A DNA stretch of 63,656 bases from an uncultured Clostridia bacterium (GCA_947598155.1 CANQFC010000008.1:1-63656); one strand, 5' to 3'. Shown: positions 23,531 to 32,640, numbered from the stretch's first letter. A program made the numbers and translations. Notes: generated by a model not told the origin, from the letters alone.

Positions 23531-25903
23531 TTATTTAATTTCCGCAATGGTAACTCCTTCCTCGCCTTCGCCGAAAGTTCCTAATCGGAACGAGCGTATA
23601 TTCGGGTGCTTGCGAAGATGTATGTGTATTCCCTTTCTAAGCGCTCCCGTTCCCTTGCCGTGAATTATTGTTATTTCGTTAAGCCCGCTGCGAATTACCG
23701 AATCTATAAACATATCGAGATCCAAAATAGCCTCTTCTACCGTTTTGCCTCTTAAATCCACGGTTGAGGACGCGCTCGCGTTTATTTTGGAAGAGCCTGT
23801 ACTTCTTACCCCTATATTTCGGTTTTGCTCACGCTTTTTTTCGCCGAGCAGTCGAATATCGTCTATATCCGCTTTTAATTTCATAAAACCCGACTGAACA
23901 AAAACCGTATTTTTTTTATCGTCAACGGACACAACCTCGCCATCGTTTCCGAGAGATTTGATTTTCACTCTGTCGCCGATTTTAAGCGGCCTTGGCAAAA
24001 CATATTCTCCGTCGTCGTTCAGCGATTCCGAAAAATCGTCTATTTTGTCCATCTGCTCGCGCATTGCTCTTTTTGCTTTTCTTGCGATTTCGTCAAGATT
24101 ATTCTGTTTCGCCCGCTCTTTTTTAAGCTGTTCGATTTCAAGGAGCAGAGAGTTCCCCGCGCGGCGAGCGTTTTCGACTATTCTCTCAGCCTCTGTCTTT
24201 GCGCGCTCAATTTCCTTTTTGCACTTTTCTTCGCTGTCCGAAAGCGTTTTAAGCGCTTTTTGCTTTTCTTTCTTTATTACTTCACGCTCGTTTTCAATAG
24301 CCTGTTTTTCATCTTCAAGCTGTTTTCTCGCCGCCTCAAGCGAGTCGACCGCGTCCTCAAATTTTGTATTCTCTTCCGAAATAAGAGCCTTAGCGAAATC
24401 TATAATTTCAGAATTTACGCCGAGCCTTCCCGCAATGGCAAGCGCGTTTGAACGCCCCGGCATACCTATTAAAAGCCTGTATGTCGGTCTTAATGAATTT
24501 ATATCAAATTCACAACAGCCGTTCTCAACCCTGTCTGTTTTAAGGGCGTATTCTTTAAGCTCCGAATAATGTGTGGTAGCGGCGATTTTCGCGCCTTTTC
24601 TGCGAAGACTTTCAAGTATAGCAACGGCAAGCGCCGCGCCCTCGACAGGGTCTGTTCCCGCGCCGAGCTCGTCAATCAAGACAAGGCTTTCGCTGTCGGC
24701 GGCGTTTAAAATATTGACAATATTCGTCATATGCGATGAAAAAGTGGAAAGCGACTGTTCAATGCTTTGTTCGTCGCCTATATCGGCTAAAATATTTTTA
24801 AATACCGATATTTTGCTGTTATCGGATACCGGGAGCATAAATCCGCACTCAGCCATAGCGGTTAAAAGACCAATCGTCTTGATTGAAACGGTTTTACCGC
24901 CCGTATTGGCGCCGGTTATAACGAGCGAATCAAAATCCTGCCCCAAATTTATATCAACAGGAACTACTTTTCGGCTGTCTATAAGCGGGTGCCTTGCCTT
25001 TTTAAGCTCAATTTCGCCGTCCGCGTTCAAAATCGGTCTGCTCGCCTTCATTTTGTATGCAAGATGAGCCTTCGCAAAGATTAAGTCAAGAGATGTTGCG
25101 GCGTCAAAGCTTATTTTAATCGTGTCCTGAAATTCGCCAGTCATAACGGAAAGCTCTGACAAAATTCTCTCAATTTCGTCCTTTTCCTTGCTTTGAAGAA
25201 CCTTTATTTCATTGTTTGCGTCAACTACCGCCTGCGGCTCGATAAAAACGGTTGCTCCGCTGCCGGAGGTATCGTGAACCATACCCGAAACGTCGCCTCT
25301 GTGTTCGTTCTTTACAGGGATAACAAATCTGCCGTTGCGCTGAGTTACGATACTCTCGCGCAGAAATTTTGAATAGTGGGCAGAATGAATCATTGAGTCA
25401 AGCTGTTCCCGTATTTTATTTTCAAGGCGCCGCATTTTACGGCGTATATCTTTAAGCTCCGGCGAGGCGTTGTCGCTGATTTCCGTTTCGGATAAAACGG
25501 CGTTCGTTATTTTGTCCTCCAAATACTTATTCGGGTAAAGGGAGGCAAATAAATCGTCAAGCGCCGTTTCCATACCCGCGCACTTTTCGTGCCAAACCGT
25601 TATCTCCCTTACGGTTTTAACAGTGGACGCAACCTTTAAAAGCTCCGCTGGGGAGAGCGTTGCGCCCGCCGCGGCCCTTGTTACCGCATTGTTCACGTTC
25701 TGAAGTCCCGAAAATCCCGGAGCGCCGAATTTTGCGATGAATATGTAGGCGGCCTCCGTTTCGTCAAGAAGTTTTTGCGCCTCAAAAAAATCGCTTTGCG
25801 GAATAAGCGACAGAGCCGTTTCCTTTGCGTCGGCACTTCTTGCGGTATCGCTCAGCATTTGCAGAATTTTATCTAATTCCAAAGATAAAAAATGTCTGTT
25901 CAT
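23531..25903 (-). CDS. mutS2: Endonuclease/ribosome-rescue ATPase MutS2
   Basis: 790 aa. The MutS-type core and ABC ATPase have Walker A TGANTGGKTVSIKT and Walker B ESLVLIDELGAGTDP. A coiled coil of about 110 residues (SLEAARKQLEDEKQAIENEREVIKKE...) and a C-terminal Smr domain (VDLRGKTVEEAILDLDMFIDSV, HGKGTGALRKGI) complete it. MutS2 lacks the mismatch-recognition domain. In Bacillus it splits collided ribosomes and has been linked to suppressing recombination. It overlaps the end of recO by 4 bases. Confidence 0.97.
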   Translation of the reverse strand: MNRHFLSLELDKILQMLSDTARSADAKETALSLIPQSDFFEAQKLLDETEAAYIFIAKFGAPGFSGLQNVNNAVTRAAAGATLSPAELLKVASTVKTVREITVWHEKCAGMETALDDLFASLYPNKYLEDKITNAVLSETEISDNASPELKDIRRKMRRLENKIREQLDSMIHSAHYSKFLRESIVTQRNGRFVIPVKNEHRGDVSGMVHDTSGSGATVFIEPQAVVDANNEIKVLQSKEKDEIERILSELSVMTGEFQDTIKISFDAATSLDLIFAKAHLAYKMKASRPILNADGEIELKKARHPLIDSRKVVPVDINLGQDFDSLVITGANTGGKTVSIKTIGLLTAMAECGFMLPVSDNSKISVFKNILADIGDEQSIEQSLSTFSSHMTNIVNILNAADSESLVLIDELGAGTDPVEGAALAVAILESLRRKGAKIAATTHYSELKEYALKTDRVENGCCEFDINSLRPTYRLLIGMPGRSNALAIAGRLGVNSEIIDFAKALISEENTKFEDAVDSLEAARKQLEDEKQAIENEREVIKKEKQKALKTLSDSEEKCKKEIERAKTEAERIVENARRAGNSLLLEIEQLKKERAKQNNLDEIARKAKRAMREQMDKIDDFSESLNDDGEYVLPRPLKIGDRVKIKSLGNDGEVVSVDDKKNTVFVQSGFMKLKADIDDIRLLGEKKREQNRNIGVRSTGSSKINASASSTVDLRGKTVEEAILDLDMFIDSVIRSGLNEITIIHGKGTGALRKGIHIHLRKHPNIRSFRLGTFGEGEEGVTIAEIK

Positions 25904-26640
25904 GATTTTATTTCCTTATAAAAATCCAACGTGTTAAAATTCCTTTGAAGACGTGAGAGTATGTATCTTTCCGTGATAAAGCTCAAGTCCGAAAGAGATT
26001 CCTTAGTCATTGTAAAATTATATATTTTGTCAAAATCGGAAAAGGCAATATGCCGCATTGCCCTGATAAGCCCGATTTCCAGCGGTAGCATAACCGACGC
26101 CGAAACGCAGTTTTCACAGTAAATTACTCCCTGCTCAATATCAAAATACATAGTATTTGTTTCGTATTCGCCGCATTTGTCGCAGGCTATCAAATTCGGC
26201 ATATAACCCGCAACGCACATAAGGCGCAGTTCTGTTACGGCCTTTATCAGCTCCGGCTCTCTGCCGCCTTTGGCAAGAAAATTTAATGAATTGAGCATAA
26301 GGCGCAAATACTCCGCGTTCTGTTCACCCTCCTGAACGAGCGTTAAACAAAGCTCGCAAAAATACTGCGCGAGAGAAAGCTTTTCAATGTCGGCGCCGAG
26401 CTTAAAAAAACTTTCTATTGGCTCGGCCTCGTCGATAATATAGGCGTCGCCCGATTCACGAAATGAAATCTTTGAGTAACAGAACATAGCCGTCGCGTTA
26501 TTCTTTTTGTTTTTAAAGCTCTTCGCGCCGTGTACAAAAGCCCTTAAAAGCCCGCTATTTCTCGTAAGAACATAAACCAGCTTATCCTTTTCACGAATAT
26601 TCTGTTCTTTGAGGATCAGACCCTCTGTATTTATCCTCAT
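25900..26640 (-). CDS. recO: DNA repair protein RecO
   Basis: 246 aa. An N-terminal OB-fold (INTEGLILKEQNIREKDKLVYVLTRNSGLLRAFVHGAKSFKNKK), a helical centre, and a zinc-binding segment CDKCGEY...YCENC. RecO loads RecA on SSB-coated DNA with RecR. Start at ATG 26640, with GGAG nine bases upstream. Its first 50 bases overlap the end of the small yqzL-like gene in another frame. Confidence 0.95.
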   Translation of the reverse strand: MRINTEGLILKEQNIREKDKLVYVLTRNSGLLRAFVHGAKSFKNKKNNATAMFCYSKISFRESGDAYIIDEAEPIESFFKLGADIEKLSLAQYFCELCLTLVQEGEQNAEYLRLMLNSLNFLAKGGREPELIKAVTELRLMCVAGYMPNLIACDKCGEYETNTMYFDIEQGVIYCENCVSASVMLPLEIGLIRAMRHIAFSDFDKIYNFTMTKESLSDLSFITERYILSRLQRNFNTLDFYKEIKS

Positions 26641-26755
26641 CAATTACTTCTCCGAAATTGTTTTTATTTTTATTCTGAAGAGCCCTGCGGTAAACGAGGT
26701 AGTCCTCAACCTTACCGCTTTGGGCGAATTTACTCCAAATCGCCATATTGTCCAT
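26591..26755 (-). CDS. yqzL: YqzL-like small protein
   Basis: 54 aa: starts MDNMAIWSKFAQSGKVEDYL and continues VYRALQNKNKNN. It matches the YqzL pattern (short protein starting with W..F..TG....YL.Y) that lies between era and recO in Bacillus. The ATG at 26755 is preceded by GGGTGA six bases upstream. The last 50 bases overlap recO in a different frame; the extra C-terminal tail (GEVIDEDKYRGSDP) is therefore constrained by overlap. Function of the family is unknown. Confidence 0.7.
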   Translation of the reverse strand: MDNMAIWSKFAQSGKVEDYLVYRRALQNKNKNNFGEVIDEDKYRGSDPQRTEYS

Positions 26756-26815
26756 ATATATCACCCGAAATTATTTTTTACAATCGAGTAAAAAATATAT
26801 ATGGAAAAATCTACA

Positions 26816-27709
26816 TCAGTCTAAACCGAAATTATGAATCAAACCTTCTCGGTTGCGCCAGCCCTCTTTTACTTTTACCCAGCATTTAAGGTTAATTTTA
26901 CAATTAAAAAACTTTTCCATATCCTGCCTTGCATAGGTAGATATTTTTTTTAGCATTGCGCCGTTTTTACCTATAATTATGCCTTTATGGCTCTCTTTTT
27001 CGCAGTAAATAAGAGCATCAATATCAAGCAATCCGTCGCCTCGTTCATACATTTTTTCAATGCTTACGGCTGTTCCGTGAGGTATCTCCTTATCAAGAAG
27101 TCTGAGCATTTTCTCTCGGATTATCTCCCCTGCCAAAACTCTTTCGGGCTGGTCGGTCAAAGTGTCGTCGGGGAAAAAATGCTCGGACTCAAACGAAAGA
27201 GCTTTAAGCTCATTAAGCAAAATATTCATTCCGTTTCCGTCCTTTGCCGACACGGGAACAACAGCGTTAAACTTATTAAGAGCGCTTATTTCGGCAATTC
27301 TGCCCATAAGCTTTTCCTTGTCGCGCAGAGTATCGATTTTATTTATCGCAAGCACGGCGGGGTGATTTCCCTTTTTGATTTTATCTATAAGGGCGAGCTC
27401 CGCTTCCGTAAGCCTGCCCTCGGGCTCAACCACCAAAAGGCAGGCGTCAACGCCGTCAAGGCTGTCGCTTACGGCTTTTACCATTTTTTCGCCGAGCTTT
27501 GTACGCGGCTTGTGATACCCCGGAGTATCGGTAAACACAAGCTGAATATTGTCGTCCGTTGTCAAAACTCCCATTATTCTTGTCCGTGTTGTCTGCGGTT
27601 TTGAGGAAACTATCGCTATCTTTTGCCCCAAAAGGCGGTTAAGTATTGAAGATTTTCCGACATTTGCCTTGCCGATAATCGCTATAAAAGCTGTTTTGGA
27701 CGTATTCAT
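26816..27709 (-). CDS. era: GTPase Era
   Basis: 297 aa. The N-terminal GTPase has G1 GKANVGKSS, the switch QTTRTRIMG, G3 DTPGYHKP and G4 NKID. The C-terminal KH domain contains GKNGAMLKKISTYARQDMEKFF. Era binds the 3' end of 16S rRNA and aids 30S maturation. It overlaps dgkA by 4 bases. Confidence 0.98.
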   Translation of the reverse strand: MNTSKTAFIAIIGKANVGKSSILNRLLGQKIAIVSSKPQTTRTRIMGVLTTDDNIQLVFTDTPGYHKPRTKLGEKMVKAVSDSLDGVDACLLVVEPEGRLTEAELALIDKIKKGNHPAVLAINKIDTLRDKEKLMGRIAEISALNKFNAVVPVSAKDGNGMNILLNELKALSFESEHFFPDDTLTDQPERVLAGEIIREKMLRLLDKEIPHGTAVSIEKMYERGDGLLDIDALIYCEKESHKGIIIGKNGAMLKKISTYARQDMEKFFNCKINLKCWVKVKEGWRNREGLIHNFGLD

Positions 27710-28188
27710 TTTTTCTCCTTTTTTCCAAAGCCGAAAAGAATAAAAAGTACCGACGCGGCTAAGGAAAGTATAAATAAAATCAGCGCGAAAATATGTGATG
27801 AGAAATAATTAAAAAGCATTTTAAACGCCGCCGGCTGGTACATAACCGCTATTCCGCAGGCAACCGCCGCAACCGCAAACGCCAAGACTGCTCCTGCCGC
27901 TGTATCCTTGGCGATTTTGCCCAATGGAGTGTGCGTTTTACCGTGCAGGTCTACCGCGGCCTCAACAGCGGTATTTATAAGCTCGCCGCCGACGACAAGA
28001 CCGTTAGCGATGAAAATCGCCGCAAAGCCCGTGCGTGTTATTTTAAAGAAATCAAATGCAAAAAGGAAAAAGTACATATAAACCATACAGACAAAATGCA
28101 CTCTCATATTGCACTCGGTTTTAAGAGCCGTTATTATTCCCTCAAACGCATAACCAAATCCCTTTACAAACTTTTTAATCTCTTTCAT
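27706..28188 (-). CDS. dgkA: Diacylglycerol/undecaprenol kinase with extra C-terminal membrane segments
   Basis: 160 aa. The first ~120 residues are a DgkA-type membrane kinase (KKFVKGFGYAFEGIITALKTECNMRVH, NGLVVGGELINTAVEAAVDL with the ExxNTAxE catalytic motif). Gram-positive homologues phosphorylate undecaprenol, recycling the lipid carrier. After the usual end, about 40 residues add one further TM pair (HIFALILFILSLAASVLFILFGF), so the protein is longer than the typical 120-135 residues. Confidence 0.92.
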   Translation of the reverse strand: MKEIKKFVKGFGYAFEGIITALKTECNMRVHFVCMVYMYFFLFAFDFFKITRTGFAAIFIANGLVVGGELINTAVEAAVDLHGKTHTPLGKIAKDTAAGAVLAFAVAAVACGIAVMYQPAAFKMLFNYFSSHIFALILFILSLAASVLFILFGFGKKEKK

Positions 28189-28203
28189 ATTTCCTCCGAA
28201 GGC

Positions 28204-28707
28204 TTACTCGTCGATATAATAGCTCTCGTTGCGTTTAAGCCCCATTTGAGTGAGCGACTCCTCTTCCTTTTCACGCATACGGACGGCCTCAAGCCCTCCG
28301 TTTTCGTGGTCATACCCTAACAGGTGAAGAAGTGAATGTACCGTTAAAAAGCCGATTTCACGCTGGAGCGAGTGGCCGTACTTTTCAGCCTGCGCAAAGG
28401 CGTGCTCTATTGAAATTACAATATCGCCGAGAATTTTTGCGCCCGTGCTGTGATTTATGTCATAAACCCCGTTTTCGCCTAAGGGGAAAGAGAGCACGTC
28501 GGTGCTCATATCAATATTTCTGAATTTACGGTTTAATTCTCTGATTTTTTCATCGTCAACAATAGTTACGCTTATTTCCGCGTCGCCAGAAAAGCCCTCG
28601 TTTGTAAGTACCGCGTTGCAGGAGCGGCGGATAAGCATCCGCACTCCGGTTGGAATTTTCATAACATTTTGGTCGTTTGTAATTATAACCTTTATTTTCC
28701 CGTTCAT
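28204..28707 (-). CDS. ybeY: Endoribonuclease YbeY
   Basis: 167 aa. HSLLHLLGYDHE contains the three zinc-binding His (HxxxHxxGYDH). It takes part in 16S rRNA 3' processing and ribosome quality control. DVLSFPL is the second family signature. It overlaps phoH by 4 bases. Confidence 0.96.
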   Translation of the reverse strand: MNGKIKVIITNDQNVMKIPTGVRMLIRRSCNAVLTNEGFSGDAEISVTIVDDEKIRELNRKFRNIDMSTDVLSFPLGENGVYDINHSTGAKILGDIVISIEHAFAQAEKYGHSLQREIGFLTVHSLLHLLGYDHENGGLEAVRMREKEEESLTQMGLKRNESYYIDE

Positions 28708-29666
28708 TTTTTCTTCCTCTCTTCCTGTTTTTCATACGCTTTAATAATATCCTGAACCAATTTATGACGGACAACGTCTTTTTCGGTAAAAATATTTATC
28801 GCTATATCGTCAACGTTTTTCAGTATATGCATAGCGTCCACAAGCCCTGACTTTTTGCCGTCGGGAAGATCTATCTGAGTGACGTCTCCCGTTACGACTA
28901 TTTTTGAGCCGAAACCAAGACGGGTTAAAAACATTTTCATCTGCTCCCTTGTTGTATTCTGAGCTTCGTCAAGAATAATAAAGGAATCGTCCAAAGTCCG
29001 CCCGCGCATATAGGCCAAAGGAGCTACCTCAATACTGCCGCGTTCCTGATATTTCTGAAAGCTTTCCGCGCCGAGCATATCAAAAAGCGCGTCGTAAAGA
29101 GGGCGCAGGTACGGGTCAACCTTCTGCTGGAGGTCGCCCGGCAAAAAGCCTAATTTTTCGCCCGCTTCCACTGCCGGCCTTGTGAGTATTATTCTGTTAA
29201 CCTCTTTTGCACGGAAAGCTTTTACAGCCATAGCCACAGCAAGGTATGTTTTGCCGGTGCCGGCAGGGCCAGCGCCGAGCGTTATTGTGTTGCCGCGAAT
29301 TGAATCAACATATTTCTTCTGACCGAGCGTTTTGGGTTTAACCGGCTTGCCTTTGCTTGTAATGCAGATGCAGTCTCCGGAAAGCGCCGTAAGCTTGTCC
29401 TCGTCTCCGTCGTCCGCAAGGCTTATAACATATCGCACATTCTGCTCGGAAAGCGCCTCGCCGCGGTTAATCAGCAGTAAAAGCCCATTAACCGCTTTAC
29501 ACGCCTTTGAGACATATTCAGCCTCGCCTGTTATTTTGATTTCAGAGCCTCGGCTGACAATTTTTACACCGTAGTGAGACTCTAAAATCTTAACGTTTTC
29601 GTCAAAATTTCCGAAAAGGCTTACAGCCTGCTCCATTCGGTCGACGCTGATTGTTTGTTCGTACAT
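28704..29666 (-). CDS. phoH: PhoH-family ATPase
   Basis: 320 aa. An N-terminal KH-like segment, then a PhoH ATPase with Walker A GPAGTGKTYLAVAMAV, ILTRPAVEAGEKLGFLPGDLQQKVDPYLRPLYDAL, and Walker B FIILDEAQNTTREQMKMFLTR. The family shows RNA-associated ATPase activity. It lies directly before ybeY; the usual yqfF/pgpH between them is missing here. Confidence 0.96.
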   Translation of the reverse strand: MYEQTISVDRMEQAVSLFGNFDENVKILESHYGVKIVSRGSEIKITGEAEYVSKACKAVNGLLLLINRGEALSEQNVRYVISLADDGDEDKLTALSGDCICITSKGKPVKPKTLGQKKYVDSIRGNTITLGAGPAGTGKTYLAVAMAVKAFRAKEVNRIILTRPAVEAGEKLGFLPGDLQQKVDPYLRPLYDALFDMLGAESFQKYQERGSIEVAPLAYMRGRTLDDSFIILDEAQNTTREQMKMFLTRLGFGSKIVVTGDVTQIDLPDGKKSGLVDAMHILKNVDDIAINIFTEKDVVRHKLVQDIIKAYEKQEERKKK

Positions 29667-29694
29667 TCCTTCACCTGATTTTCGGTATTTTTAT

Positions 29695-29737
29695 TTCAAT
29701 AAGGGCTTGCCCAAGTTCAATAAGGGACTTGCCTAAG
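29695..29737 (+). repeat. Two tandem copies of the TTCAATAAGGG repeat
   Basis: TTCAATAAGGGCTTGCCCAAG (29695-29715) is followed immediately by TTCAATAAGGGACTTGCCTAAG (29716-29737), in the gap between yqfD and phoH. The two units differ by one indel and one substitution. Confidence 0.75.
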
Positions 29738-29765
29738 TTGTAATCAATATATTCTATCATATTTT

Positions 29766-30941
29766 TTACTCTTTATCCATAGTTTTTTCAGTATAAATTT
29801 CTTTTAATTCAGCTATATTTTTCTCACAGGTTGAATAAACGGCGCAGGAATAATCGGGATTATTTTCCGAAACCGAAATTTTACTGCTTTTTACCTCGGC
29901 CGTTTCGTTTAAATCTTTTATGTGCTCACTGCATTTAAAAAGGCAAATAAGATTTTGAATTTCTTCCGGAGCAACAGTATTTTCCGAAAATGTTATACCG
30001 GTAGTTTTAATTACGCCCAGCGGCAAAACGGAATCTCCGCTTTGAAGATAAGATGCGTTTTCGCTTATTAAATCGCCGTCCGGCGCTACCCCAATCGGAA
30101 ATTTCAGTCCGAAAAAGAAAATTTCATAACGCTTTTTATAATTTGTCAATGAATATAAGCAGATATTTTTCTTGGAGATTTCAAAAGTATCCTTCGTTTG
30201 CGCCCTTACAATTCCGTCGGCGTGCAAAAGTTCCTCGCTACCGTCGCGGTGGGTTACAATTCCGCTTATCAGTAAATCGCCTTTTCTTACTGCCGAGCCG
30301 ACCTTAATTTCCTCGGTCCCGCACAGCACGTCGGACGACAAAATCACTCCGTCCTCGCTTGCGACAACATTTGTAGGAACGGAATCGTCATAAATATCGG
30401 GAATTTTCCTTTTTTCTCTTATTTCAATGCACAGCATACTTCCCTTTTTATTAACCTTGGCCCAGGAAATATCCGGCATATCGGCAAGCGCTTTTTCGGT
30501 TATTGTTTTGAGGTCCAAATCCGATATTTTAGCTCCGGCTTTAATTCCGTATTCTTCAAAAACCGCAAGTATTTTCTCGTCTTCAATCTCTGTATTTCCA
30601 ACTACTTCAATCCGCCAGGCAAACTGCGAAAGCGTAATCAAAATCAGCATAAAAACTACCGCGCCGACAGCAAGTCCCGAACGCGCCCTGTTCTTTGAGA
30701 GCCAAAATCTGAGTCCGCATTTTTTTACTGTGCGCATTTTCATACCTGTTTTTTTTGAAATACTTCTGAGCCGTTTATAGCCGTTAATTGAAGTGGAGGC
30801 GGTTATCTCCCCGTTTGTATTTTTTATGTTCCAAAGAGATATTTTTTCTTCTTCGCAAAGATTTATGAACCGCTCGCTAAATCCGCCCCACGCTTTAAAT
30901 GTTACAAATCCTATTATGTATTTTAAAAATTTTATTATCAT
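29766..30941 (-). CDS. yqfD: Sporulation protein YqfD
   Basis: 391 aa. The N-terminal YqfD segment (KYIIGFVTFKAWGGFSERFINLCEEEKISLWNI), one TM near residues 88-108 (GLAVGAVVFMLILITLSQF) and a large extracytoplasmic part with a POTRA-like start (WRIEVVGNTEIEDEKILAVFEEYGIKAG). It belongs to the sporulation stage IV family, made in the mother cell under sigma-E in Bacillus. It lies directly after yqfC. Confidence 0.93.
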   Translation of the reverse strand: MIIKFLKYIIGFVTFKAWGGFSERFINLCEEEKISLWNIKNTNGEITASTSINGYKRLRSISKKTGMKMRTVKKCGLRFWLSKNRARSGLAVGAVVFMLILITLSQFAWRIEVVGNTEIEDEKILAVFEEYGIKAGAKISDLDLKTITEKALADMPDISWAKVNKKGSMLCIEIREKRKIPDIYDDSVPTNVVASEDGVILSSDVLCGTEEIKVGSAVRKGDLLISGIVTHRDGSEELLHADGIVRAQTKDTFEISKKNICLYSLTNYKKRYEIFFFGLKFPIGVAPDGDLISENASYLQSGDSVLPLGVIKTTGITFSENTVAPEEIQNLICLFKCSEHIKDLNETAEVKSSKISVSENNPDYSCAVYSTCEKNIAELKEIYTEKTMDKE

Positions 30942-30952
30942 ATTTTACCGCC

Positions 30953-31213
30953 TCAACCAAATGAAATATCCGAAAATTCACCGCATATAACGGCATAATC
31001 GTTACCGTAATTTTTAATTACAAGGTTATTTCCGCAAAAGCATACGGTCATATTTCCTATGCTGAATTTGATTTTGCCGTCATCGTATTCCTTTATTTCA
31101 CGGCACCCCTCAAGAACGGCCTCTCGGTTGCCTGTAACGGTAAGCTGCGGTGAAAAGCCCGTATTGTCAGACGGCGTAATTTTTTTCCTGACGTATTTGC
31201 CGCTCTTTTTCAA
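30953..31213 (-). CDS. yqfC: Sporulation protein YqfC
   Basis: 86 aa. YqfC-family core PQLTVTGNREAVLEGCREIKEYDDGKIKFSIGNMTVCFCGNNLVIKNYGNDYAVICGEFSDISF. The frame starts with TTG at 31213, with AGGTGA upstream. It is the first gene of the yqfC-yqfD pair, divergent from ylbJ across 74 AT-rich bases where no clear sigma-A or sigma-E promoter can be fixed by eye. Confidence 0.93.
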   Translation of the reverse strand: MKKSGKYVRKKITPSDNTGFSPQLTVTGNREAVLEGCREIKEYDDGKIKFSIGNMTVCFCGNNLVIKNYGNDYAVICGEFSDISFG

Positions 31214-31287
31214 AAAATCACCTCATTTTTTTTAAGAAATATTCATTATATTTCCTACTTTAAAATATATTATATCGGGTGTGAAAT

Positions 31288-32337
31288 ATGATAATTATAA
31301 AGCCAAAACTGAATATTATTCCGCTTATTGCCGCAATTTTAATCGGGATTTGCCTGCTCGCCTTTCCGGAATCCGTGCTGAACGGCGCGAAAAAAGGCGT
31401 CGAAACATCTCTCAACTCGCTTATTCCATCGCTTTTTCCGTTTATGACGCTTTCCGTTTTTATTATGAGGACGGACGCTCTGCGTATTCCGAACAGAATG
31501 TTCGGAAAAATCACAAAATTTTTATTTATGCTTCCCGAAGACGCGGGAGAGATTATTTTTATGTCGCTTATCGGCGGATACCCCTTGGGCACAAAGCTTG
31601 CAAGCGACGCGCTTAAAAACGGTAATATAACCGAAAACGACGCAAAACGGCTCTGCGTTTTCTGTATGAACGCGGGGCCGGCGTTTACGATAACTACATT
31701 GGGCGCGGACGTTTACGGAAATGCGTCGGCGGGACTTGTAATTTACGCGTCGCTCTGTCTGTCATCTGTTATATTAGGCATATTTACAAGATTTTTATAT
31801 GACGGAAAACACGCCGTACCGATTGAAAAAGCAGAAAAATCTTTTTCATCCGAAGATATTACTTTTTCGGTATGGGACGCTTTTCAGACCGTGCTTAAAA
31901 TCTGCGCGTGGGTGATAATTTTTTCCTCCTTTACGTTTTGCCTGACGGAAAAATTCGGCAACACAGGCGAAATTTTAAGCGCTTTGGCTGAGGTTACGGC
32001 AGGAAGTGTCACGGTTTCAAAAATTTTCCCGCTGCCCGTTGTGACCGCTCTTTGCGGATTCGGCGGTTTATGCGTTCATTGCCAGGTTATGAAATATTTA
32101 AAGCTCTGTTCTTTGGAATACAAAATATTTTTTGCCGGCAGAATACTTAACGCCGCTCTGTCCGCAGCCATTAGTTATACAATTTTATATTTTTTTCCTT
32201 TGGAGCAAACGACGGCCTACACGTTCTCAACTGCAAGAGTTTCGGCGCTGTCGGTTTCTTTTCCTTCAGTTATAACGTTTATATTTATGTGCGTTTCTAT
32301 GCTTTTGAATATTGAAAGAAAAGGAAAAGTGTGTTAA
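31288..32337 (+). CDS. ylbJ: Sporulation integral membrane protein YlbJ-like
   Basis: 349 aa, eight or more TM helices. YlbJ signatures: SLFPFMTLSVFI, IGGYPLGTKLASDALKNGNITENDAKRLCVFCMNAGPAFTI and CGFGGLCVHCQV. YlbJ belongs to the nucleoside-recognition (Gate) domain family and is needed for spore cortex formation in Bacillus. It is one of the few + strand genes in this half; it is divergent from yqfC, so a shared sporulation control region is likely. Confidence 0.93.
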   Translation: MIIIKPKLNIIPLIAAILIGICLLAFPESVLNGAKKGVETSLNSLIPSLFPFMTLSVFIMRTDALRIPNRMFGKITKFLFMLPEDAGEIIFMSLIGGYPLGTKLASDALKNGNITENDAKRLCVFCMNAGPAFTITTLGADVYGNASAGLVIYASLCLSSVILGIFTRFLYDGKHAVPIEKAEKSFSSEDITFSVWDAFQTVLKICAWVIIFSSFTFCLTEKFGNTGEILSALAEVTAGSVTVSKIFPLPVVTALCGFGGLCVHCQVMKYLKLCSLEYKIFFAGRILNAALSAAISYTILYFFPLEQTTAYTFSTARVSALSVSFPSVITFIFMCVSMLLNIERKGKVC

Positions 32338-32357
32338 AATTACGGCGGTGATAATTT

Positions 32358-32576
32358 ATGAGAAACAAACTTTTTAACAAAGACCAAATATCCCCCTCCT
32401 GCTCCTACTGTGCTCACGGCAGAATTTCACCCGACGGTGAGAGCGTTCTTTGCATAAAAAAAGGGGTAATGGAAAAGGACGGATTTTGCAAAAAATTCAG
32501 CTATGATATATTAAAGCGCCGGCCAAAGCGTCCGAATCCATTAAATGAATTCAGCGAAGACGATTTCAGCCTTTGA
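32358..32576 (+). CDS. Small Cys-containing hypothetical protein
   Basis: 72 aa. SCSYCAHGRISPDGESVLCIKKGVMEKDGFCKKFSYDILKRRPKR has four conserved-looking Cys (CxxC ... C ... C), suggesting a small metal-binding knuckle, followed by a basic and then acidic tail. It follows ylbJ by 20 bases with GGCGGTGA upstream, so the two are probably co-transcribed. No function known to me. Confidence 0.75.
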   Translation: MRNKLFNKDQISPSCSYCAHGRISPDGESVLCIKKGVMEKDGFCKKFSYDILKRRPKRPNPLNEFSEDDFSL

Positions 32577-32577
32577 T

Positions 32578-32640
32578 AAAAACCGAGGCTCGCATTCAAT
32601 AAGGGTCTTGCCCCGTCATTAACGCTAATCTCGGTTTTTA
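32578..32640 (+). terminator. Terminator whose loop contains a dispersed repeat
   Basis: AAAAACCGAG (32578-32587) pairs with CTCGGTTTTT (32630-32639) and is followed by ATGTTTT. The 42-base loop holds a TTCAATAAGGGTCTTGCC copy (32595-32612). A normal terminator loop is 3-8 bases, so the repeat looks like an insertion into an existing hairpin. Confidence 0.65.
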
